From: an uncultured Cardiobacterium sp.
GTDB lineage: Bacteria; Pseudomonadota; Gammaproteobacteria; Cardiobacteriales; Cardiobacteriaceae
Direction: 5' to 3'
Assembly: GCF_938028185.1 (NCBI RefSeq)
Contig: NZ_CALJAH010000109.1
Span: 1-8,360 of the forward strand
DNA length: 8,360 nt
Made by a program: the position numbers and the translations under genes. Under the pieces are notes generated by a model. The model had not been told where the DNA came from and did no database searches. It saw only the letters and a list, made by a program, of their open reading frames with translations. Below are positions 1 to 5,521 of the stretch, piece after piece; positions within the stretch are counted from its first letter, which is position 1; each line of letters opens with the position of its first letter.

Positions 1-746
1 TAGGCGATATTCAGCAGGCCGCCGTCCTGGGTTTTTCCCTGAAAGAGGACGTGGTCGATGGTGGTGCGGGAGACCGTTTCGCCGGTATCTTTGCGGATGA
101 CTTCGGGATACTGGCAGGCGGTCAGGGCGTGCATATCGTGCAATGTACCAAAGACGGATTGCAAGGCGGCGAGGCTATGCGCAAAGGGAATGGTCAGGGT
201 ATTGACGCCATTTTCCTGATTTTGTGCGTAGAGATAGCGCGGATCTATCATGCGCCCCGCTGCCGGATTGCTGCCGCTAATAATGCAACTAATCAGTCTG
301 CCACTTGCCGGATCATTGACAATTTGCCGGAGTTTTTGGATATGGGGCGAATGCAGCGCTTGCAGACCGATAAAGGTGCGGCAATTATAGTGTGCGGCGA
401 TTTGTTGCAGGATGCGCGCCTCGCCGGGATGAATGCCCAGCGGCCATTCGCAATAGATGGCTTTGCCGAAAGGCGCTATTTGTTCGATGATTGCCTGGTG
501 TTGCGGCAAATTGACGGCAACCACCAGCAATTCGATATCGTCACGGGCGGCAAGGGCGGCGGCATCGTCGCTGTAATAGGGCACGCCGTATTTTTCTGCG
601 GATTGTTGCGCTTTTGCCATGCTGCTGGCGGTCAGTCCTTTCAGGGCAAATTGTTCGGGCAATTGGCAGAGCGCAGGGTAATGCGCCATTGCCGCCCAGC
701 CGCCTGTGGCACTCAGGCCGATAATGCCGACGTTTATGGGTTTCAT
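1..746 (-). CDS. Gal80-like Gfo/Idh/MocA-family oxidoreductase or sugar-sensing protein (3' end cut by window edge)
   Basis: The frame is open without a stop from an ATG at 746 to the left edge, giving 248 residues and no C-terminus. The N-terminus (VGIIGLSATGGWA, residues 6-18) is a Rossmann dinucleotide-binding loop. A beta strand (IELLVVAVNLPQH, 71-83) follows, then YCEWPLG at 98-104. In most Gfo/Idh/MocA dehydrogenases that last motif is E-K-P with a catalytic lysine. Here it is E100-W101-P102, as in the Gal80-like branch, whose founding yeast member is a NAD(P)-binding regulator rather than an enzyme. The later segment NGVNTLTIPFAHSLAAL (179-195) also fits that branch. A GGAGG lies 4 bases before the ATG. 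The physiological substrate cannot be told from sequence. The family call is firm; enzyme versus sensor is open. Confidence 0.85.
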   Translation of the reverse strand, partial: MKPINVGIIGLSATGGWAAMAHYPALCQLPEQFALKGLTASSMAKAQQSAEKYGVPYYSDDAAALAARDDIELLVVAVNLPQHQAIIEQIAPFGKAIYCEWPLGIHPGEARILQQIAAHYNCRTFIGLQALHSPHIQKLRQIVNDPASGRLISCIISGSNPAAGRMIDPRYLYAQNQENGVNTLTIPFAHSLAALQSVFGTLHDMHALTACQYPEVIRKDTGETVSRTTIDHVLFQGKTQDGGLLNIA

Positions 747-756
747 GGGGCCTCCA

Positions 757-772
757 TATATACGGTTATATA
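757..772. promoter_or_regulatory. AT-rich 16-bp palindrome in the leader of the Gal80-like gene
   Basis: A perfect inverted repeat, TATATA-CGGT-TATATA, lies 11 bases upstream of the minus-strand ATG at 746. It sits where a -10 element or a repressor operator would be expected. On the minus strand TATATA or the nearby TTTATA (782-777) could serve as a -10, but I find no convincing -35, because the upstream hairpin of the preceding gene fills that space. It is a candidate only. Confidence 0.3.
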
Positions 773-780
773 AATGTATA

Positions 781-806
781 AAAGCCCGCCGTATCGGGCA
801 GGCTTT
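781..806 (-). terminator. Hairpin downstream of the DUF533 gene, probable terminator
   Basis: AAAGCC (781-786) pairs with GGCTTT (801-806), and GCC (788-790) pairs with GGC (797-799) inside it, with one mismatch and a 6-base loop. It lies 22 bases after the minus-strand stop at 828. On that strand the stem ends in a short T run followed by AT-rich sequence. It therefore probably ends the DUF533 transcript before the next minus-strand gene. The U tract is short, so termination may be partial. Confidence 0.55.
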
Positions 807-827
807 GTTTGGGCAAAGGCTCTTGCT

Positions 828-1526
828 TCAGAAGCCTGCCTGGTGTTCCAGTTTTTCTACCAGCGCGTCATCGAGGTGCAGCGCTTCGGCGAGTTCGTGC
901 AGATAGACGATTTCTTTGCGGTCAAGGTCGCCGCAGACGATGCGCGAGGCAAGGTAGATTTCCGCGGCGAGTGCCGGGTCGTTACCGACGGCGGCGCCGA
1001 TTTGTTGCGGCGTCGGCGGGTTTTGCATTTGTTGCTCAAGCCAGGCGCGGGCTTCGGCGTCTTCGCCACCGATTTGGCTGAGGATGGCGCTGCTTTCGGC
1101 GCTGTCAATGCGGCCGTCTGCCGCCGCGGCGGCAATCATCGCGCGGATGGTCAGCTCGCTCGCCTGCGCGCTTTGCGCGGCGTTGCGCTGTTCGGCAGGG
1201 ATGAATTGTCCTTGCACCGCCGCGCCTGCCTTGGCGGGCTGGCTGCCCTGGTAGTTTTTCCAGGCGTTGTAGGCGAGCGCACCGAGGGCAGCGATGGAGC
1301 CGGCTTGCAGGGCGCTGCGGCCAAAGCCCTTGTTGCCGGTCAGCAGCGAGAGCAGGCCGGTCGCCGCCATGCCGCCGCCGAAGCCTTTGAGGGTATCCTT
1401 GTTGATGCCGCCGAGGAGGTTGCCCAGGCCACCGCCCAAACTGCCGCCGAGGCCGCCGTTGCTGCGCTGCTGCGTGATTTGCTGTCCGCCGCCGAGTACC
1501 TGATTTAGAATGCTGTTGAAGTCCAT
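828..1526 (-). CDS. DUF533 / TerB-like protein of the YebE type
   Basis: This 232-residue protein is close in length to E. coli YebE. The first 50 residues are glycine-rich (GGLGGSLGGGLGNLLGG, 24-40). A hydrophobic stretch at about 50-88 is the typical DUF533 membrane-associated part. The C-terminal half is all-helical and TerB-like: IRAMIAAAAADGRIDSAE (127-144) has the acidic DG..D..E pattern of the fold, AAEIYLASRIVCGDLD (187-202) follows, and it ends in a helix with LHELAEALHLDDALVEKL. TerB-like domains bind divalent metal; YebE is an inner-membrane protein linked to envelope stress in enterics, with no defined reaction. AGGAG lies 6 bases before the ATG. No CpxR-type tandem GTAAA box is seen upstream. 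It is divergent from the aspartic protease gene with a 57-base gap. Confidence 0.88.
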   Translation of the reverse strand: MDFNSILNQVLGGGQQITQQRSNGGLGGSLGGGLGNLLGGINKDTLKGFGGGMAATGLLSLLTGNKGFGRSALQAGSIAALGALAYNAWKNYQGSQPAKAGAAVQGQFIPAEQRNAAQSAQASELTIRAMIAAAAADGRIDSAESSAILSQIGGEDAEARAWLEQQMQNPPTPQQIGAAVGNDPALAAEIYLASRIVCGDLDRKEIVYLHELAEALHLDDALVEKLEHQAGF

Positions 1527-1583
1527 CTGTGGCTCCTGTGTGGGTGAAAATGGGCGGTCATCATGTCATGTTTGGGAGTTTTT

Positions 1584-2087
1584 ATGCAATCGCAACCGGT
1601 GGGGCAGCGTTATGCGACGGTTTTCGCGCTGATCGTGTTTTTTCTGCTATTTTTTCTGTTTTTTTTCTTTTTTCAGCGGCACGAACAGCAGGCGTATTTG
1701 CCGAACGGTAACGCAACGGCCACCGCGGACGGGCTGTCGCTCAAGGTCTCCGGCGACGGCCATTTCCGCACCAGCGGTACGATTAACGGTGAACCGGTGG
1801 TGTTCATGCTCGATACCGGCGCGAGTGGTGTCGCCCTGAGCGAGGGGCTGGCGCGGCGGCTGGGCGTTAGCGGGCGCGGGGCAGGGCAGGTCAGCACCGC
1901 CAACGGGGTGACGGACGCGCAGTTGGCGCGGCTGGATTCGCTCGCTTTTGGTGGCTGGGAATTTGCCGATGTGCCCGCGTTCATCATGCCGCGCATGGAT
2001 GACGAGGTGTTGCTGGGAATGCAGGTATTGCGCCATTTCCGCTGGCATCAGGAAGGAGGCGTGTTGCGCTTGCAGCCAACGGATTAG
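1584..2087 (+). CDS. Membrane-anchored retropepsin-like aspartic protease (clan AA, TIGR02281 type)
   Basis: From the ATG at 1584 the product has 167 residues. I chose this start over the in-frame ATG at 1563 because GGGAG ends 5 bases before it, while 1563 has no ribosome site. After a short cytoplasmic end, residues 11-30 form one very hydrophobic, phenylalanine-rich membrane segment. The rest would be periplasmic. The protease signature FMLDTGASG (74-82) carries the active-site Asp77 in DTGA. The second hallmark is VLLGMQVLRHF (142-152), matching the LLGM-x-x-L pattern of single-domain bacterial retropepsins, which work as homodimers. Substrates are unknown. The gene has a far-downstream terminator at 2249-2288. 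Its T-run-rich membrane segment (1638-1673) is unusual and could slip. Confidence 0.85.
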   Translation: MQSQPVGQRYATVFALIVFFLLFFLFFFFFQRHEQQAYLPNGNATATADGLSLKVSGDGHFRTSGTINGEPVVFMLDTGASGVALSEGLARRLGVSGRGAGQVSTANGVTDAQLARLDSLAFGGWEFADVPAFIMPRMDDEVLLGMQVLRHFRWHQEGGVLRLQPTD

Positions 2088-2094
2088 CGGCGCT

Positions 2095-2134
2095 ACTTGT
2101 CCACATTTTCTGTGCATAAACGCAGTGGACAAGT
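2095..2134. repeat. 10-bp inverted repeat with DnaA-box-like words
   Basis: ACTTGTCCAC (2095-2104) and GTGGACAAGT (2125-2134) are perfect inverse copies separated by 20 bases. TTGTCCACA (2097-2105) is one base from the classic DnaA box TTATCCACA. On the minus strand, 2119-2111 reads TTATGCACA, an exact match to TTATNCACA. The right arm read on the minus strand (2133-2125) gives a weaker third word. It could be a DnaA-binding site, an operator, or simply an RNA hairpin in the 3' region of the protease transcript. No T run follows, so it is not a standard terminator. Confidence 0.5.
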
Positions 2135-2167
2135 GCTTACCCCGCGACTGAAAAACAGTTTTTTCCG

Positions 2168-2184
2168 TGCGCAGTTTCTGCGCA
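2168..2184. repeat. 7-bp inverted repeat with 3-base loop
   Basis: TGCGCAG and CTGCGCA are separated by TTT. An overlapping alternative pairing joins CCGTGC (2165-2170) with GCACGG (2194-2199), so this stretch could fold two ways. A GAAAAA/TTTTTC pair lies just upstream. No function can be assigned; it is part of the structured non-coding stretch 2088-2289. Confidence 0.35.
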
Positions 2185-2248
2185 GGGTTTGTGGCACGGT
2201 TGACACAAGTTTGCATGGTTTGATGTTTCTGCGATAGCCACTGCGGAT

Positions 2249-2288
2249 ACGGGCGACGAATGGTCACGCAATCGTCGCCCGTTTTTTT
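2249..2288 (+). terminator. Strong rho-independent terminator
   Basis: ACGGGCGACGA (2249-2259) pairs without mismatch with TCGTCGCCCGT (2272-2282) around a 12-base loop, and seven T follow at 2282-2288. It ends plus-strand transcription about 160 bases after the aspartic protease stop. The distance means either a long 3' untranslated region or a separate short transcript in 2088-2289. Confidence 0.88.
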
Positions 2289-2318
2289 ATATGGACTGCG
2301 TCATGGATGCGACTTAAA

Positions 2319-2324
2319 TATAAT
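2319..2324 (+). promoter_or_regulatory. -10 element of the bepA promoter
   Basis: TATAAT, the exact consensus, lies 32 bases before the bepA ATG and 30 bases after the preceding terminator's T run. No good -35 is found at 16-18 bases spacing (the region reads CTGCGT), so the promoter may need an activator or be weak. The predicted leader is about 26 bases and has no clear Shine-Dalgarno sequence. Confidence 0.6.
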
Positions 2325-2356
2325 GCGCGTCTTTCTTTTGCAACCCTCCATTCCTC

Positions 2357-3733
2357 ATGCGCAAATCCCTGCTTTGTCTCGCCGCCGCCGTTACCGCCTG
2401 CGGCATTCACGCCGCCGATATTGAATTACCCGATCTCGGCAATCCCGAAAAACGCATCTTTGTTGGCGACCGTGCGCGCAATATTGGCATGGCGGTTGAA
2501 GGACAATTGCGCCAGCGCGGCGAATTGCTGGAACAGCCGGAAATCACCCAATACCTGCGCGCGCTGGGCAATCGCCTCGCGCTGTACGCACCCGCACCAT
2601 CCGGCTATCACTTCTTTATTATTGACTCGCCCGCCATCAATGCCTTTGCCACCAGCGGCGGTTATATCGGCATCAACAGCGGCCTGATTGCGATGACCGA
2701 TAACGAAGATCAGCTCGCCGGAGTCATTGCCCACGAAATTGGCCACGTCAATCAATCGCATATCGCCCGCTCCATTGCCAATGCCGAAAAATATGGCTGG
2801 ATGCAGGCGATTGGCATCCTCGCCGGAATTGCCGCCGCCACCGCAGGAAACAGCCCGGATGGCGCGCAGGCAGCCGTCGCCGGTACCCACGCCTATATCA
2901 TGGAAAAGAAACTGGAATACTCGCGTGCGCATGAACAGCAGGCCGATGACGTTGCCGCCAAAGTATTGGAAAAAGCGGGATATGACCCCACCCAAATGGC
3001 CGTCTTTTTTGAAAAGCTGACCGTAACCGGCAGCCATCCGCCCGAATTTCTCCTGACCCACCCCTTGCCGGAAAATCGCGCCGACCGCCAGCGTCGCAAA
3101 AACCGGAAAAGCGGTACCATACACAATCCGCTGGAATACCAATTGGCAAAAACCGCCATCCAGCGCTACAGCCGTCACAAACTGCGCGAATACCGCCCGG
3201 AAGACCCCTTTGCCGAACAATACCGGCAATACCTCGAAGCGCAGCGGCGCAATGACCGCGCGATAATGCCGACCATGCTCGTCGCATTGCCGCCAGAAAA
3301 AAATGCCCTGTTTGCCCGCCTGCATGGCGAACAGGCGCTGGCAACTGGTAATGCGGCACAGGCTGAAACCCTGCTCGGCAAGGCATGGCAGCGCTGGAAA
3401 AACAATGAAAACCTGATAATACCCTATGCCCGCAGCCTGATAACCAACGGCAAAAACCGGGAAGCGGAAAAACTGTTGCAGACACAAATCGCGCGTGATG
3501 CAGGCGCAGTCCAATACTATGATCTCTATGGAGATTTACTGGAAAAACAGGGGCGGCGCGGCGAACAGTTTATCCTCACCGCCAAATACTATGCCCTCAT
3601 TGGCGATTACGAACTGGCGGCCGCACAAGTCGAACGCGCACTGAAAGACCCGACCCTTCCCGCCAATGAAAGACAAAAAGCACGCGCATTGCAAAAACGC
3701 TATGAACAATTGCACGAGCAGGACGAAAAATAA
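2357..3733 (+). CDS. bepA: BepA-like M48 metalloprotease/chaperone with TPR domain
   Basis: The 458-residue exported protein compares with 487 in E. coli BepA (YfgC), a periplasmic zinc protease and chaperone that helps LptD and the BAM complex mature and degrades stalled outer-membrane proteins. The signal peptide ends near residue 20 (GIHA-AD). The M48 domain carries HEIGH at 126-130 (zinc ligands H126 and H130, catalytic E127) and the third ligand E193 in EQQAD. H235 in LTHPLPENR matches the conserved regulatory histidine of BepA. From about residue 260 to the end it is helical and TPR-like (for example GEQALATGNAAQAETLLGKA, 324-343). Residues 12-15 (VTAC) also form a minimal lipobox, so lipid attachment is possible. 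No Shine-Dalgarno is visible before the ATG. There is no terminator after it; the next promoter starts 11 bases downstream of the stop. Confidence 0.92.
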   Translation: MRKSLLCLAAAVTACGIHAADIELPDLGNPEKRIFVGDRARNIGMAVEGQLRQRGELLEQPEITQYLRALGNRLALYAPAPSGYHFFIIDSPAINAFATSGGYIGINSGLIAMTDNEDQLAGVIAHEIGHVNQSHIARSIANAEKYGWMQAIGILAGIAAATAGNSPDGAQAAVAGTHAYIMEKKLEYSRAHEQQADDVAAKVLEKAGYDPTQMAVFFEKLTVTGSHPPEFLLTHPLPENRADRQRRKNRKSGTIHNPLEYQLAKTAIQRYSRHKLREYRPEDPFAEQYRQYLEAQRRNDRAIMPTMLVALPPEKNALFARLHGEQALATGNAAQAETLLGKAWQRWKNNENLIIPYARSLITNGKNREAEKLLQTQIARDAGAVQYYDLYGDLLEKQGRRGEQFILTAKYYALIGDYELAAAQVERALKDPTLPANERQKARALQKRYEQLHEQDEK

Positions 3734-3744
3734 ACAAAAAGGGC

Positions 3745-3772
3745 TTTACATTTTTACTGGCACCGCTATAAT
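3745..3772 (+). promoter_or_regulatory. Sigma-70 promoter of the H-NS-family gene
   Basis: The -35 TTTACA (3745-3750) and the consensus -10 TATAAT (3767-3772) are 16 bases apart, which predicts a transcript start near 3779-3780 and a leader of about 28 bases. GAGGA at 3795-3799 is placed 8 bases before the ATG. This is the best-formed promoter in the window, as expected for an abundant nucleoid protein. Confidence 0.8.
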
Positions 3773-3807
3773 TCGCCCTGTCTTTAATACAAACGAGGAA
3801 CCCAAAG

Positions 3808-4113
3808 ATGAGTCTTGAAGCACTCTTTAACCAGGTCGATAATCTGAACAATGACGACTTTGAAGCATTGATCAATCATGTGGACAAACAAAAAAAACGT
3901 CGCGCCCGTGACATCCTTGCCGAAGCACAACGCCAGGCATCCCGCTTTATCAATAGCGTCGAAAACAAACCGGCCACACAACGCACCGCCATGCCGCCGC
4001 GTTATCGCAACCCGCACAATCATGCCCAAACCTGGAGTGGCATGGGACGCCAACCGCAATGGTTCAAAGAAAACCTCGAACGTGGCATCAGCGAACACGA
4101 TATGCAAATCTGA
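3808..4113 (+). CDS. H-NS-family nucleoid-associated protein
   Basis: The protein is 101 residues, shorter than E. coli H-NS (137) and like the compact H-NS-family proteins of other proteobacteria. The N-terminal half (about 1-50) is helical and charged (DKQKKRRARDILAEAQRQ, 26-43), fitting the oligomerisation coiled coil. A Pro/Ala/Thr linker leads to the C-terminal DNA-binding region RYRNPHNHAQTWSGMGRQPQ (65-84). Within it, TWSGMGRQPQW (75-85) is the family's AT-hook-like minor-groove motif, the counterpart of TWTGQGRTP in H-NS. Such proteins coat AT-rich DNA and silence acquired genes. It has its own promoter and terminator, so it is a single-gene unit between bepA and the HIT gene. Targets cannot be told from sequence. 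Confidence 0.9.
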   Translation: MSLEALFNQVDNLNNDDFEALINHVDKQKKRRARDILAEAQRQASRFINSVENKPATQRTAMPPRYRNPHNHAQTWSGMGRQPQWFKENLERGISEHDMQI

Positions 4114-4130
4114 TTTTGTCAATTGCACGG

Positions 4131-4156
4131 AAAGGCACGAATCTCGTGCCTTTTTT
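4131..4156 (+). terminator. Rho-independent terminator of the H-NS-family gene
   Basis: AAAGGCACGA (4131-4140) pairs perfectly with TCGTGCCTTT (4144-4153) around a 3-base loop, and T continues to 4156. It starts 17 bases after the H-NS-family stop and ends 23 bases before the HIT gene ATG. The downstream operon must therefore use read-through or a promoter overlapping this region; I find only a lone -35-like TTGTCA at 4116-4121. Confidence 0.88.
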
Positions 4157-4179
4157 ATTACCCCGAACGGAGTCTGAAC

Positions 4180-4587
4180 ATGAGCGACACCATCTTCCAT
4201 AAAATCCTTGCCGGTGAAATACCCTGCGCCAAAATATACGAAGACGAACAAATCTTCGCCTTCATGGATGCCTTTCCGCAAAGCAGGGGACATAGCCTGA
4301 TTATCCCGAAAACCTTTGCCCCCGATCTCTTTACCGCCGACCCCGAATCATTGCGGCACATCATCACCTTCAGCCAAAAACTGGCGCGGGCACAGAAAAA
4401 AGCACTGAACCCCGATGGCATCAAAATCGTGCAATACAATGGCGAAGCCGCCGGACAAAGCGTCTTCTATTACCATATGCACCTCATCCCGGTATGGGCG
4501 GGCAAAAGTCTCGGCGCACACGCACAAAGCCCGGCGGATATAAACGAATTGCGCGAAACCGCCGCTGCCATCGCCGCTGCCCTGTAA
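4180..4587 (+). CDS. HIT-family (histidine triad) nucleotide hydrolase, variant triad
   Basis: The product has 135 residues. I chose the start at 4180 because GGAG lies 7 bases upstream and the family N-terminus (TIFHKILAGEIPCAKIYED, 4-22) begins there; an in-frame ATG at 4123 would lie before and through the terminator hairpin. The substrate-binding core GHSLIIPK (37-44) is normal. The triad reads GQSVFYYHMHLIP (92-104). The family pattern is His-x-His-x-His, with the middle His forming the nucleotidyl intermediate. Here the middle and last are H99 and H101, but the first is Tyr97. HIT proteins hydrolyse purine-nucleoside phosphoramidates or dinucleoside polyphosphates; which one applies here is not clear. 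It lies 19 bases upstream of folD, so the two are probably co-transcribed. Confidence 0.93.
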   Translation: MSDTIFHKILAGEIPCAKIYEDEQIFAFMDAFPQSRGHSLIIPKTFAPDLFTADPESLRHIITFSQKLARAQKKALNPDGIKIVQYNGEAAGQSVFYYHMHLIPVWAGKSLGAHAQSPADINELRETAAAIAAAL

Positions 4588-4606
4588 AACAAAGCCGGAG
4601 AAAAAA

Positions 4607-5479
4607 ATGAGCGCCGCAATCATCGACGGCAAAGCCTTCGCCGCCACCATCCGCGCCCAGGTCGCACAAGAAACCGCCGCCTTCCGCGAAAAAACCGGCA
4701 TCCAGCCCGGCCTCGCCGTCGTCCTCGTCGGCAAAGATCCTGCAAGTGAAGTCTATGTGCGCAACAAAGGCATCCAGGCAAAAGAAGCGGGATTTAACAG
4801 CCTTGAATACCGCCTGCCGGAAAACACCACCCAGGCGGAACTGCTCGCCCAGGTCGCCGCGCTCAACGCCGACCCGCAAGTACACGGCATCCTCGTCCAA
4901 CTGCCGCTGCCCGCCCACCTCGATGCCGACGCCGTATTGAACGCCATCGCGCCGGACAAGGACGTGGACGGCTTCCACCCGGTGAACGTGGGCCGCCTGT
5001 GGACGGGCAACCCCGTCTCCGTCCCCTGCACCCCGCTCGGCTGCGCGCTTATCCTGAAAGACCGCATCGGCGACCTTGCTGGCAAACGCGCCATAGTCAT
5101 TGGCCGCTCCAACATCGTCGGCAAACCGATGGCGGCGCTCTTGCTCGCCGCCAACGCCACCGTCACCATTGCCCACTCACGCACCGCCGACCTTGCCGCG
5201 CGCTGCCGCGAAGCCGACATCGTCATCGCCGCCGTCGGCAAACCGGAACTGGTGCGCGGCGACTGGTTGAAACCCGGCGCGACCGTGCTTGACGTCGGCA
5301 TCAACCGCATCGCGGACGGCGACAAAACCCGCCTTGTCGGCGACGTCCACTTTGCGAGCGCTGCCGAAGTCGCCAGCGCCATCACCCCCGTCCCCGGCGG
5401 CATCGGCCCGATGACCATCGCCTGCCTGCTGCGCAACACCCTGGCGTGCGCGAAAGCATTGCACGCCCTGCACGATTAA
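4607..5479 (+). CDS. folD: Bifunctional methylenetetrahydrofolate dehydrogenase / methenyltetrahydrofolate cyclohydrolase
   Basis: FolD interconverts 5,10-methylene-, 5,10-methenyl- and 10-formyl-tetrahydrofolate with NADP in the cytoplasm, feeding purine and formyl-Met-tRNA synthesis. At 290 residues it is full length (E. coli 288). The catalytic pair is Y50 and K54 in EVYVRNKG (48-55). Folate-site motifs are ILVQLPLP (95-102) and KDVDGFHPVNVG (118-129, with D121). The Rossmann NADP loop is VIGRSNIVGKP (164-174), and the signature PVPGGIGPMT is at 261-270. All key residues are present. GGAG lies 6 bases before the ATG. It sits between the HIT gene (19-base gap) and the flavodoxin gene (42-base gap) with no terminator in either gap. 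Confidence 0.98.
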   Translation: MSAAIIDGKAFAATIRAQVAQETAAFREKTGIQPGLAVVLVGKDPASEVYVRNKGIQAKEAGFNSLEYRLPENTTQAELLAQVAALNADPQVHGILVQLPLPAHLDADAVLNAIAPDKDVDGFHPVNVGRLWTGNPVSVPCTPLGCALILKDRIGDLAGKRAIVIGRSNIVGKPMAALLLAANATVTIAHSRTADLAARCREADIVIAAVGKPELVRGDWLKPGATVLDVGINRIADGDKTRLVGDVHFASAAEVASAITPVPGGIGPMTIACLLRNTLACAKALHALHD

Positions 5480-5521
5480 CCGACAATAACCGCCATTACC
5501 AACCCTTCACGGAGACCGCAC

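Noticed and set aside
51..773. 240-codon plus-strand open frame opposite the Gal80-like gene
   Set aside because: The minus strand encodes a recognisable Rossmann-fold protein with a ribosome site. The plus-strand reading has no family features and no Shine-Dalgarno.
1111..1122. GCCGTCTG, start of a Neisseria DNA uptake sequence
   Set aside because: It lacks the final AA, occurs once, and lies inside the GC-rich coding sequence of the DUF533 gene, so it is probably chance.
774..1508. 244-codon plus-strand open frame opposite the DUF533 gene
   Set aside because: It is Ala/Arg-rich, as expected for the complement of a GC-rich gene, and the minus strand matches DUF533 over its length.
1563..1583. 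Earlier ATG for the aspartic protease
   Set aside because: It has no Shine-Dalgarno, whereas 1584 has GGGAG at 5 bases. The extra seven residues add nothing to the membrane anchor.
2310..2335. dif-like XerCD site around GCGCATTATATTTAAGT (minus strand)
   Set aside because: Only a partial left-arm resemblance; spacing and the conserved right arm are missing, and the sequence is explained by the TATAAT promoter box.
2426..3514. 362-codon minus-strand open frame across bepA
   Set aside because: The plus strand carries HEIGH, EQQAD and LTHPLP in the correct order. The antisense frame has no recognisable domain.
4123..4179. Upstream in-frame ATG that would lengthen the HIT protein by 19 residues
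   Set aside because: It would translate through the terminator hairpin and lacks a ribosome site. The ATG at 4180 has GGAG at correct spacing and matches the family N-terminus.
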